Part shown: piece after piece, positions 53,321 through 60,734 of the stretch
Numbering within the stretch: position 1 is the stretch's first letter
How the letters are laid out: every line of letters begins with the position of its first letter
The notes under the pieces: model-generated
The model's input: the letters and a program-made list of their open reading frames with translations, nothing else
What the model was told of the DNA's origin: nothing
Databases searched by the model: none
DNA from: Prolixibacteraceae bacterium
GTDB lineage: Bacteria > Bacteroidota > Bacteroidia > Bacteroidales > Prolixibacteraceae
DNA: 64,000 nt
Reading direction: 5' to 3'
Assembly (NCBI GenBank): GCA_019459525.1
Contig: JAIBEY010000038.1
Span: 1 to 64,000 of the forward strand
Translations under genes and position numbers: made by a program

Positions 53321-54196
53321 ATGAACCCAACTTCGAAAAATATTCCTTTTTACAGGCAAATGATTGCTCTTCTCGGGAATGCATTGGACTTGCTCGACGA
53401 GCAGGGGCGGGGAGAAGTGCTGCAATTTATACTCAGCCAGCAAAATGCCGATGGTGGATTTCGGGATCGTGGCGGAAGATCGGATTTATATTATTCGCTG
53501 TTTGGTGGGCTGATGATTGGGGCATGGGGCATGGGGCCCGGAGCGACGCTCCCTGAGCTTGTCGAAGGGAAAATCCTGAAACTAAAACAGTTTATCGCCC
53601 GACAGTCGAAATCTGAAGTCCCCGGGTTCATTGAAAAATGTTGTTTGGTATTGCTTCAGAAGGAATTGAAAACCGGACGGATTTTGCAGATCAGATCCAT
53701 CTTTTCGTTGGGTAGATCATTCTGGAGAGAGCGCCAATCGATCAATTTATCGTACCGGAGTTTTGTGTTGTTCCTGACCTTGGACGCCGTTTTCCCTTTC
53801 TCCAGATTGCTGAAATTTGGTGCAGGAAAGATGTTGAAACAAACAGTAGTTGATCAGCATTCGCCTTGTTCTGAAGTTGCCGCCAAGGTCTTCCTGCAAA
53901 GAATGATGAATCAGGATGGATCCAAAGAAACGGAATTGCTGATGTCATTTGCCTGTGAATCGGGCGGATTTAAAGCCTTTGCTCACCTTGATCAGGCCGA
54001 CATGCTTTCAACAGCCGTAGCCTTGTTTGCGCTCGAATTTGCCGGAAGTGATTTGCGATTGCTAAAACCTGCCTGCCTTAATTTTATCGAATCGAATTTT
54101 GCTCACGGCGCTTTTCTATCGGGTGATGGCGATGCAACTACCGACGTGGAATATACTTTTTATGGTTTGCTGGCGCTGGGAGTGTTGGCGAAATGA
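53321..54196 (+). CDS. Prenyltransferase/squalene-oxidase-repeat (alpha-barrel) protein
   Basis: 291 residues. An N-terminal repeat reads ILSQQNADGGFRDRGGRSD and LYYSLFGGLMIG (38-66). A C-terminal repeat (KAFAHLDQADMLSTAVALFAL, then DVEYTFYGLLALG) completes an alpha-alpha barrel similar to terpene-cyclase and protein-prenyltransferase beta subunits. It lacks a DxDD motif, so an independent cyclisation activity is doubtful, and a partner or binding role with the cyclase is possible. At 53541-53569 the DNA carries a REP-like palindrome that encodes residues GATLPELVEG in frame, so part of the protein appears to be an insertion. It starts 8 bp after the prenyl synthase. Confidence 0.72.
   Translation: MNPTSKNIPFYRQMIALLGNALDLLDEQGRGEVLQFILSQQNADGGFRDRGGRSDLYYSLFGGLMIGAWGMGPGATLPELVEGKILKLKQFIARQSKSEVPGFIEKCCLVLLQKELKTGRILQIRSIFSLGRSFWRERQSINLSYRSFVLFLTLDAVFPFSRLLKFGAGKMLKQTVVDQHSPCSEVAAKVFLQRMMNQDGSKETELLMSFACESGGFKAFAHLDQADMLSTAVALFALEFAGSDLRLLKPACLNFIESNFAHGAFLSGDGDATTDVEYTFYGLLALGVLAK
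53541..53569. repeat. REP-like palindromic element inside a coding sequence
   Basis: GAGCGACGCTC (53541-53551) is a small palindrome immediately followed by CCCTGAGCTTGTCGAAGGG (53551-53569), whose CCCT and AGGG ends pair. The word CCTTCGACAAGCTCAGG on the opposite strand is a widely scattered bacterial repeat. In-frame copies typically encode PELVEG, as here. Confidence 0.65.
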
Positions 54197-54281
54197 ACAC
54201 TTCATCTGTTTCTCTTTAATGAACGGACCTATCCGGAATTTCCCATCTTTCGTATCTTGCATCCTCAAACCGTAATCCAAC

Positions 54282-56063
54282 ATGAATATAAGTAATCAAT
54301 CCCAATTCTCAGAACTTACCACTCTCCTCTTCCAAAAACGCAACCCCGCCGGTTATTGGGAAGGGCGGCTTTCGTCGAGCGCATTGGGCGTGGCGGTGGC
54401 TGTAACGGCGTTGCATTTTTACGATGCCAAAGGGAATGTTTCCGAAATTTCATCTGGATTAAATTGGCTGGCGACAAACATTAATTCAGACGGTGGTTTT
54501 GGCGATTCGCCCACAAGTCAAAGCAATGTGAGCACCAGTTTGCTTTGTTATGCAGCGGTAAAAGTATGTGGACAGAAAGATGATTTGCTCCTGAAAATCG
54601 GGGATTATCTTCGGTCGCAAAACATTGATGTCAATTCAGAACAACTCATTCCGGCAATTCTCGATTTTTATAAAACCGACCGCACTTTTTCGGTTCCGAT
54701 TTTGACGATGTGCGCTTTGTGCAATGTTCCCGGAAAAGAAGCGTTTGATTCCATACCTCAATTGCCATTTGAACTTTCGTTGTTGCCGCGTTCATTTTAC
54801 AGCGCGCTGAACCTGAGTGTGGTCAGTTATGCGATCCCGGCGCTCATCGCGGTTGGAATCGCCATCTTCAGGCATAAACAACGAAAAAATCCGCTGATGC
54901 GGATGGTGCGGGAAGCTTCGTTGAAAAAATCGCTTGCGTTGCTCCGGAAAATTCAGCCCGAAAGTGGCGGTTATCTGGAAGCCATTCCACTCACCGCTTT
55001 TGTGTGTTTGTGTCTGATTGAATCGGGCTATCGCAATTTGGATGTGGTGCGCGATGGAATAAATTTTCTGAAACGTACCCAACGTGAAGATGGAAGCTGG
55101 CCGATTGACATTGACCTTTCGACCTGGGTGACCACGCTCGCGGTGAAATCGATAAAGGACCATCCGGAAGTTTTGACTTCGGAAGATAAACTAAAGCTTA
55201 CCAAGCATTTATTAACGATTCAGAACAAGCAAATTCATCCTTTTAATGGAACTGAACCGGGTGGTTGGGGCTGGACATCGCATGCCGGTTCGGTTCCCGA
55301 TGGCGACGACACGCCAGGAACGATTCTGGCCTTGCTGTCCTTGAACCAGGGAAATCCGGAAACCATACGAATGGCAGTTTTAGCAGGTTGTAACTGGCTT
55401 AGTCAGCTTCAAAATAACGATGGAGGATTCCCTACGTTTTCGCGTGGCTGGGGCAAGTTGCCCTTTGATCAGAGTTGTTCGGATTTAACCGGACATGCAA
55501 TTTTGGCTTTGGCTAAAACAGCTCACATATTTGGCGATTCGCTGGGCCGAAAGCAGTATTCAGCAATCAAAAAATCGTTTGTAAAAGCAATCAGTTATCT
55601 GGGAAGGCATCAGGACAAAACCGGATTTTGGCTGCCGCTTTGGTTTGGAAATCAGCATACGGCCGATCATACGAATCCGGTTTACGGAACGGCCCGGGTA
55701 ACGGCATATCTTAATGAGACTTTAAAGACACGACTGGGGGCAGAATACGAAGTAATCCTGAAACTGATGATCGAACGAGGTTGTCGTTATTTGCTCGCTG
55801 TTCAGAATCCTGATGGAAGCTGGGGCGGTGCAAAGGATATACCCGGAAGCATCGAGGAAACGGCGCTGGCTGTAACGGCTTTGTCTTCTAACGGTTTCCT
55901 GGAGGAATGTACCTTGGGGTTAAAATGGCTTGCCGAAAAAACAAAATCCGACGGGCTGGTTGCTGAGCCCATCGGATTGTATTTTGCATCGCTATGGTAC
56001 GACGAAGAATTGTACCCGCTAACGGCTTATCTGGAATGCCTTTCTTCGATTAACGATTGCTGA
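54282..56063 (+). CDS. Class II terpene cyclase of the squalene-hopene cyclase family
   Basis: 593 residues of alternating alpha-barrel repeats. QW-type motifs are QREDGSW (267-273), QNNDGGF (377-383), HQDKTGFW (443-450) and QNPDGSW (508-514). The catalytic acid motif GSVPDGDDTPGTILAL gives DxDD at 340-343 with Asp342 as the expected proton donor, preceded by GGWGW as in squalene-hopene cyclases. SYAIPALIAVGIAIF (182-196) matches the membrane-dipping segment, and the C-terminus (GLYFASLWYDEELYPLTAYL) is the family ending. It protonates an isoprenoid double bond to form polycyclic products. No squalene synthase is near, so the substrate may come from the DUF116-fused synthase. It is the last gene of the cluster, with 85 bp before it. 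Confidence 0.87.
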   Translation: MNISNQSQFSELTTLLFQKRNPAGYWEGRLSSSALGVAVAVTALHFYDAKGNVSEISSGLNWLATNINSDGGFGDSPTSQSNVSTSLLCYAAVKVCGQKDDLLLKIGDYLRSQNIDVNSEQLIPAILDFYKTDRTFSVPILTMCALCNVPGKEAFDSIPQLPFELSLLPRSFYSALNLSVVSYAIPALIAVGIAIFRHKQRKNPLMRMVREASLKKSLALLRKIQPESGGYLEAIPLTAFVCLCLIESGYRNLDVVRDGINFLKRTQREDGSWPIDIDLSTWVTTLAVKSIKDHPEVLTSEDKLKLTKHLLTIQNKQIHPFNGTEPGGWGWTSHAGSVPDGDDTPGTILALLSLNQGNPETIRMAVLAGCNWLSQLQNNDGGFPTFSRGWGKLPFDQSCSDLTGHAILALAKTAHIFGDSLGRKQYSAIKKSFVKAISYLGRHQDKTGFWLPLWFGNQHTADHTNPVYGTARVTAYLNETLKTRLGAEYEVILKLMIERGCRYLLAVQNPDGSWGGAKDIPGSIEETALAVTALSSNGFLEECTLGLKWLAEKTKSDGLVAEPIGLYFASLWYDEELYPLTAYLECLSSINDC

Positions 56064-56074
56064 TTGGCGAAGCA

Positions 56075-56500
56075 CTATTTTAACACAACAGCCGGACTCA
56101 CTTTTATTTCCATCAGATAACCTTTGCAAATGCCTTTAACCGTAACTGAACTTCCGGTTTCCAGGGCCTCAATAGTTTCCTGATTGGTTGCCGCCCAGTT
56201 GCTGTCGAGTTGGCAGCTAATTCCCTGCATCTCGTCTTCCAGAATCAAAAGGTCGGTTCCGTTTGAAAGCTTATTTTTAACCACCAGTTTGCCACTGATT
56301 TCGAGAATTTTTTCGCTGTATTTGGTCGTTGCAGCATTCTCGTCCAGTTCAAACTCACCGATTAAGCCAGTTGCTTCAACCTGAAATGCAGCTTTTGATT
56401 TACTGATGTCGGCATGTGGTTTGAAAAACATCTTCAGGCCAATGCCAGCCCCGATCAATATTACCACCAAAACCAGTACGATTGCATATTTGATTTTCAT
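56075..56500 (-). CDS. OB-fold (tRNA_anti-like) membrane-anchored protein
   Basis: 141 residues with one N-terminal membrane span (IKYAIVLVLVVILIGAGIGL, 3-22). A small beta-barrel domain follows: YSEKILEISGKLVVKNKLSNG, LILEDEMQGISCQLDSNW, SSVTVKGICKGYLMEIKV. This is the OB-fold seen in the tRNA_anti-like family (PF12869), which has no known nucleic-acid role in the periplasm. It is the last gene of the minus-strand YceI/DUF5777/cytochrome operon, 36 bp after the YceI gene. Its stop is 11 bp from that of the convergent terpene cyclase. Confidence 0.78.
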   Translation of the reverse strand: MKIKYAIVLVLVVILIGAGIGLKMFFKPHADISKSKAAFQVEATGLIGEFELDENAATTKYSEKILEISGKLVVKNKLSNGTDLLILEDEMQGISCQLDSNWAATNQETIEALETGSSVTVKGICKGYLMEIKVSPAVVLK

Positions 56501-56536
56501 GTTACCGATTTTTAAAACCTGAAACCTGGAACTTAT

Positions 56537-57088
56537 TTATTGTCCGAATGGCAGATAATTGGCTTTAACAGTCACTTCCATTTCTTTACCGATTTTGTCG
56601 CGTACCAAGGATGGAATGGCTATTCCGTAGTCTTCAGGAACGACCTTGAATTTGGTTGTTCCGGCGAGTTTGCCATTTTCCAAGCCCAGTTTGGCAGGGA
56701 TGGTTATGGTTTTATCCACTCCATGAATGGATAATGTTCCGGTCACTTTAATGTCTGCAAGTGGTGCTGAAAGCATGGTTTTGCTATATGCTTCAATCTT
56801 TCCGGTGAATTTGGCTTTCGGAAATTTGGTGCTTTCCATATAGTTTTCGTTGAAATGCTCTTCCATCAATGCACGTTTAAAGTGAAAGGTGGTCATCAAT
56901 GCCTGAAAAGCAATTTCGCCGGTTTCGGCATTCAGGATAGTTACCGCCTCATTGCTCTCGCCGAGAATATCTTCCATTGGTGTGGAAGAAAAAAACGATA
57001 TGTAGGCATTTTTAGCTATAAATTTTCCTTGTCCGAATACACCGATCGAAGCAGTAATAAAAATCAGGATAAATAATTTTTTAAGCAT
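56537..57088 (-). CDS. YceI-family periplasmic protein
   Basis: 183 residues with a signal peptide (MLKKLFILIFITASIGVFGQ) and the lipocalin-like YceI fold: FIAKNAYISFFSSTPMEDI, TTFHFKRALMEEHFNENYME, FPKAKFTGKI, VTGTLSIHGVDKTITIPA, FKVVPEDYGIAIPSL. Structures of relatives bind polyisoprenoid lipids such as octaprenylphenol, and some YceI proteins act in redox or quinone-related stress. This member is co-operonic with haem lipoproteins, which favours a role in envelope electron transfer. It is 6 bp downstream of the DUF5777 gene. Confidence 0.92.
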   Translation of the reverse strand: MLKKLFILIFITASIGVFGQGKFIAKNAYISFFSSTPMEDILGESNEAVTILNAETGEIAFQALMTTFHFKRALMEEHFNENYMESTKFPKAKFTGKIEAYSKTMLSAPLADIKVTGTLSIHGVDKTITIPAKLGLENGKLAGTTKFKVVPEDYGIAIPSLVRDKIGKEMEVTVKANYLPFGQ

Positions 57089-57094
57089 GGGATA

Positions 57095-57991
57095 CTATTT
57101 TTTATTGAATGCAAAAACCCGCGAAATGTTGAATCCCAAATGAATGTCGCCATCCATCCAGCTTCCGGTGGTTTGGGGTATGAATGAGCCTTCGCGCATT
57201 CCCTGAGAGTTGGTAACCATGATTTGGAAAACATGTCCTCCGGTTTCGATATCGACACCAAAGGATAAAGCATTGTAGGTCTTTGGGTCCAAAGATTCAG
57301 AATTTGGGTTGTACGTGTAATAGTATTCGGCATTGAGCGACAGCCGTTTGCTTAATTTATACCTTGCACCCATTCCCAGCGCATAAATATCGTTTTGGTC
57401 AATCTCTGTTTTTACCAGGTTGCGGTGGATGTACGTGGGTGTTAACTGAATGGAAAGATTTTCGTTAAACTTTCGGGCAATCAGGAGCTGATTGACATAG
57501 GCCAGGCGCGATGAAAAATAGTTGGATGTTCCGGCAGGCCGATCCGGAAATTTTAATGTATTCATCTCAATAGAAGTAAAATACGATAGATGTACCGGCA
57601 TAAATTTTTCGCCTGAAGACTGTCGCAATAAACGTACTTTGGCAAATCCATCATAGGTCTTATTTAAACTTCCACGACCGACGCCAACCATTAACCAATC
57701 TTTCAAACCGTATTCAAGGCTAAAATGTATGACCGACTGATCAAGTCCCCACAAACCATAAGCGCCGCTGTTGAGTGTCCCAAAACGGTGCGAAATCCGG
57801 AAGTCGAGCTGTTTTTCTTTCATTTGCTCGATGGAATGCCCGTTGATAATGCGGCTGGCCTTAAATGTAGCATTGGCATAATTTACCGATGGTTTTGTTT
57901 CAGCATTGAGCAACGCATCTAAATCCTGGCTAAACACATTTCCGGCGATAAGTAATAATAATCCGATAAACAAGGAATGTTTGTTTTTCAT
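57095..57991 (-). CDS. DUF5777 outer-membrane beta-barrel protein
   Basis: 298 residues with a signal peptide (MKNKHSLFIGLLLLIAGNVFSQ). Aromatic beta strands alternate with short turns through the whole length (DFRISHRFGTLNSGAYGLWG, YGLKDWLMVGVGRG, SLNAEYYYTYNP, FGVDIETGGHVFQIMVTNS), the look of a small outer-membrane porin. The FRISHRFG and GHVFQ words match DUF5777, a Bacteroidota family commonly beside YceI and c-type cytochromes. It may serve as the barrel through which electrons or substrate pass to the haem lipoproteins (inference). Confidence 0.83.
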   Translation of the reverse strand: MKNKHSLFIGLLLLIAGNVFSQDLDALLNAETKPSVNYANATFKASRIINGHSIEQMKEKQLDFRISHRFGTLNSGAYGLWGLDQSVIHFSLEYGLKDWLMVGVGRGSLNKTYDGFAKVRLLRQSSGEKFMPVHLSYFTSIEMNTLKFPDRPAGTSNYFSSRLAYVNQLLIARKFNENLSIQLTPTYIHRNLVKTEIDQNDIYALGMGARYKLSKRLSLNAEYYYTYNPNSESLDPKTYNALSFGVDIETGGHVFQIMVTNSQGMREGSFIPQTTGSWMDGDIHLGFNISRVFAFNKK

Positions 57992-58002
57992 TTAGCTGAA
58001 AT

Positions 58003-58383
58003 TTAATTGTTTAAAGTTCCGTTGTCAATCCACTTTTGCAATTGATTGATTTCGCAGTCGGTGAGTTTTCCGCCTCCCTTAGGCATTGCCTGATAGCCGT
58101 TGGAATGATTCACAGATCCCATTAATTTCCCGTTTTTAGCTTGTGTTTGAACATCGGCGTAATTCTCCAGTTTAATTCCTGCTCCTGAACTGTTGGCGCT
58201 AGAATTGGAATGGCATGAAAAACAAGAAGCTTGTAAAATGGGTTTTACGGATGCTGCAAAGGTCACATTCGTAAGGTCGCAGGTTGTTGAAACTTCAGCA
58301 TAGAGTTTCTCCTCATTATCGTAGTAACATCCGGAAAAGGAAAGTAACAAAAGGAATGTTGCCGTTTTCAGAATATGTTTCAT
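58003..58383 (-). CDS. Monohaem c-type cytochrome lipoprotein
   Basis: 126 residues. The lipobox SFSGC gives lipid-modified Cys19, fixing the start at 58383 (MKHILKTATF). The haem site is CFSCH (Cys54, Cys57, His58), in the sequence VKPILQASCFSCHSN. A Met at GYQAMPKGGGKLTDCEI is a candidate distal ligand. It is a small periplasmic or outer-membrane electron carrier, matured by the CcsB-CcsA protein. The next gene downstream (DUF5777) begins 11 bp after its stop. Confidence 0.85.
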   Translation of the reverse strand: MKHILKTATFLLLLSFSGCYYDNEEKLYAEVSTTCDLTNVTFAASVKPILQASCFSCHSNSSANSSGAGIKLENYADVQTQAKNGKLMGSVNHSNGYQAMPKGGGKLTDCEINQLQKWIDNGTLNN

Positions 58384-58488
58384 CTGTTTATAATTTGTTT
58401 TTTTAATGCCAGATGGAACTCCCAAGAATCATCCTCCTGTGTGAGAAAGGATTTCTTCTGGTCGTTTCATAAAGCCTGATTTTAAATT

Positions 58489-58887
58489 TTAGTTGCTGGC
58501 ACAATTGGTTTGTTTGGCTCCTTGTTCAATCCATAACCGAATTATTGTTCGTTTATCCAGAGGAAGGGGATTGTCGGGTGGCATAATTTCATCGGTACTG
58601 GTTATCGCTTCGTAAGCTTTGCTCTTCGACGCGTTCCCCGGAGTGATGGCTTTCATGATACTGGCATAGTCAGTAAAAACATAATCCCCCTCTGCTGTTT
58701 TGGCATCATGGCACCCGCTGGTTCCGCAACTGTTCATGAAGATGGGTAAGACTTGCTCTGTGAAGCAGATTTGTGTCATATCTTCGGCTGGGATACCTTC
58801 GTGCTGACAGGAGTTAGTCAGAAATACAACGGAGCCAAGAGACAGAATGATTGCGGCAGAAAATAACCCGAATCTTGTTTTTTTCAT
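58489..58887 (-). CDS. c-type cytochrome-like lipoprotein with CX4CH motif
   Basis: 132 residues with a lipoprotein signal ending NSC (Cys27). The haem-like site reads MNSCGTSGCHDAKTAEG (Cys54, Cys59, His60). That is CX4CH rather than CXXCH, a spacing known from some multihaem cytochromes c but uncommon for a single-haem protein. A Met in STDEIMPPDNPLPLDKR could be the sixth ligand. If haem is bound, the CcsB-CcsA system must accept the longer loop. It lies 105 bp upstream of the monohaem gene in the same operon. Confidence 0.8.
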   Translation of the reverse strand: MKKTRFGLFSAAIILSLGSVVFLTNSCQHEGIPAEDMTQICFTEQVLPIFMNSCGTSGCHDAKTAEGDYVFTDYASIMKAITPGNASKSKAYEAITSTDEIMPPDNPLPLDKRTIIRLWIEQGAKQTNCASN

Positions 58888-58939
58888 GGTTACTGAAGTT
58901 GATTTTTATATAAATGTAAGCATTTAATGCGTTGATTGT

Positions 58940-59557
58940 TTATTTTTCAAGCAATCCGTCATCAACCCATTTTTTCAGGAGTGCAATATTTTCTGCCGAT
59001 AATTTCGATCCGCCTGCGGGCATAAATCCAGTTGCCGTAGTTTCGCGTTGTACCCTGTCGAGTATCCCACTAATCTTACTTTTAGTCGTTTGATAATCGT
59101 CCCATTTGCTTGGATGTGTGCCACCCGTCAGATGGCACGGGGTGCACGAGCTGGCAAGAAGGGTTTTAATATTTGCGGTGTAGGTAACCTTTGCCGAGGA
59201 AGCAGCCGGATTTACTGTAACTGTAACCGATACAGGACTTCCTGAAGTTCCATTGGCCGTTGGGGTTATGGAATAGGTGGCTGTGCCTGAAGTCGTTCCG
59301 GTGATAGTTAAGGTTTGGGCAATACTTGATCCGCTACCTGAAGTTGCCCCCGTAACTCCGGCTTGAACTACAGTCCATGAAAAAGTGGTGGCAGCCACTG
59401 AACTGGTTAATGAAATAGAGGTGGCAGCGCCCGAGGTGATCGTTTGGGAGGTTGGTGTTGCGGTTGCTACTGGTTTAGTAGCTTCTTCATCTTTGGTACA
59501 TGAATTCAGAACTAAAAACGAAGAAAAAAGCATGAGGATTAAAATTCGTGTTTTCAT
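58940..59557 (-). CDS. Lipoprotein with Ig/PKD-like domain and C-terminal haem c domain
   Basis: 205 residues. The lipobox LNSC gives Cys20. Residues about 28-120 form a Ser/Thr-rich PKD-like or immunoglobulin-like domain (SLTSSVAATTFSWTVVQAGVTG, TLTITGTTSGTATYSITP, VSVTVTVNP). The C-terminal 80 residues hold the haem site SSCTPCHLTGG (Cys138, Cys141, His142) and a distal Met candidate at GFMPAGGSKLSAENI. It is first in the six-gene minus-strand operon and probably sits at the cell surface with the Ig-like domain as a spacer. The low-complexity Thr/Ser stretch suggests rapid evolution. Confidence 0.85.
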   Translation of the reverse strand: MKTRILILMLFSSFLVLNSCTKDEEATKPVATATPTSQTITSGAATSISLTSSVAATTFSWTVVQAGVTGATSGSGSSIAQTLTITGTTSGTATYSITPTANGTSGSPVSVTVTVNPAASSAKVTYTANIKTLLASSCTPCHLTGGTHPSKWDDYQTTKSKISGILDRVQRETTATGFMPAGGSKLSAENIALLKKWVDDGLLEK

Positions 59558-59911
59558 GTGGATTAATGTTTATGGGTTTATAATTTATTTGTTTGCAATA
59601 CAGATGTTTGTGCATTAAAAGATAAAAATGTCTGAAATTAAAATAGCTAAAAAAATTTTGGACTTATTGCATTCCAAAATTTACAAATAATCCATAATGT
59701 GTTGATCTGTTCTATTTCTGCTTTTTACTGAACGAGGTTGAAATGCCTAAAATGGAATATGGCAGTCAAACAACCGCTTTAATTGTTAACGAAGCGCAAC
59801 GGATAATATTTTATTTGCAATGCAACTAACCATTTCGTTCTGTCAATATCGTTCAATGATATGCAAGAATATAATTCTTCGATAAGCTTTGCAGTGACTA
59901 TGGTCACTTGA
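59558..59911. other. Intergenic control region of the cytochrome operon
   Basis: 354 bp between the Crp/Fnr-type gene and the haem lipoprotein operon. It contains the 11-bp palindrome TTGCAATGCAA (59815-59825) and a CGCTT/AAGCG pairing near 59776-59797. No TAnnTTTG box at good spacing was found. No gene is visible. Confidence 0.45.
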
Positions 59912-60586
59912 TCAAAATAATTCGATGCTGTCGTGGTGCTGTTTCAACAAGTGTTGTCTTTCCATCTTTTTTACCAACCTGCTTACCACTTCCCTGGCGG
60001 TTCCCAATTCGGCAGCTATCTCCTTATGCGAAATTTTGATCGGATTTTTCCCGGTAACATTTATTTTTTCTGAAAGATAATCCAACAATCGTTTGTCAAG
60101 TTTGTGAAAAATCAATTGGTTAATTGTATCAATGAGCTCCGAGTACCTGATGTCGTATTGCTGGTAAAAGAGTTTGTTGATTGTAGGGAATTCGGTTATC
60201 CAATTGGCAACTTTATTGGCAGGTATAAGTAAAATAGTGCTTTCTTCTTCAGTAATTGCATAAATTTTACTTGTCTCGTTTTTGAGACAGGCGGAGAATG
60301 ACATAATACAGCTCTGCTCCGGTTTGACGTAGTAGAGTAAAAGCTCCTTGTCCTCAAATTGGGTGAATACTTTTACAAGTCCGTTTAAAACAATCGGGAT
60401 CACTTTAATATACTGTCCAGCCCTAATCAATTCGGTATGAGTAGGAAACGTTTTTGTGTCAGAGATATCAAGGATTTCCTGAATCAGCTCTTTACCCAGA
60501 TAGTTGAACTTCGTTTCAATAGAATAGTTGTCTGTCATTTGGGTTTGCTTAAAAATTGGTATTTCGATTTTTAAGTTTTTAAACAT
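59912..60586 (-). CDS. Crp/Fnr-family transcriptional regulator
   Basis: 224 residues, or 208 if the second ATG at 60538 is used. The cyclic-nucleotide-binding fold (LIRAGQYIKVIPIVLNGLVKVF, YVKPEQSCIMSFSACL) is followed by a dimer helix and a winged helix-turn-helix (KISHKEIAAELGTAREVVSRLVKKMERQHLL). There are no N-terminal FNR-type cysteines, so a [4Fe-4S] sensor is not indicated. Cys87 and Cys93 lie inside the sensor fold. The position upstream of the haem lipoprotein operon on the same strand makes it the obvious candidate regulator (inference). Confidence 0.9.
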   Translation of the reverse strand: MFKNLKIEIPIFKQTQMTDNYSIETKFNYLGKELIQEILDISDTKTFPTHTELIRAGQYIKVIPIVLNGLVKVFTQFEDKELLLYYVKPEQSCIMSFSACLKNETSKIYAITEEESTILLIPANKVANWITEFPTINKLFYQQYDIRYSELIDTINQLIFHKLDKRLLDYLSEKINVTGKNPIKISHKEIAAELGTAREVVSRLVKKMERQHLLKQHHDSIELF

Positions 60587-60734
60587 AGGATTTACACAAA
60601 AGTTTAATTTTTATGCGAATTACGTTGTTCCATTTATGCCGCTAGGTTGTAGCATAGGGATGGGGTAAGTTGTTTTGACAGCTAATTTGCAGGCGTGAGA
60701 TGAACAGGTAAGCAGAAATTTATGTTGCCGGAAA

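Noticed and set aside
54282-56063. DID at residues 276-278 of the cyclase as the catalytic DxDD motif
   Set aside because: It lacks the third Asp and the following Thr. The DGDDT at 340-344, preceded by GGWGW, aligns better with the known acid motif.
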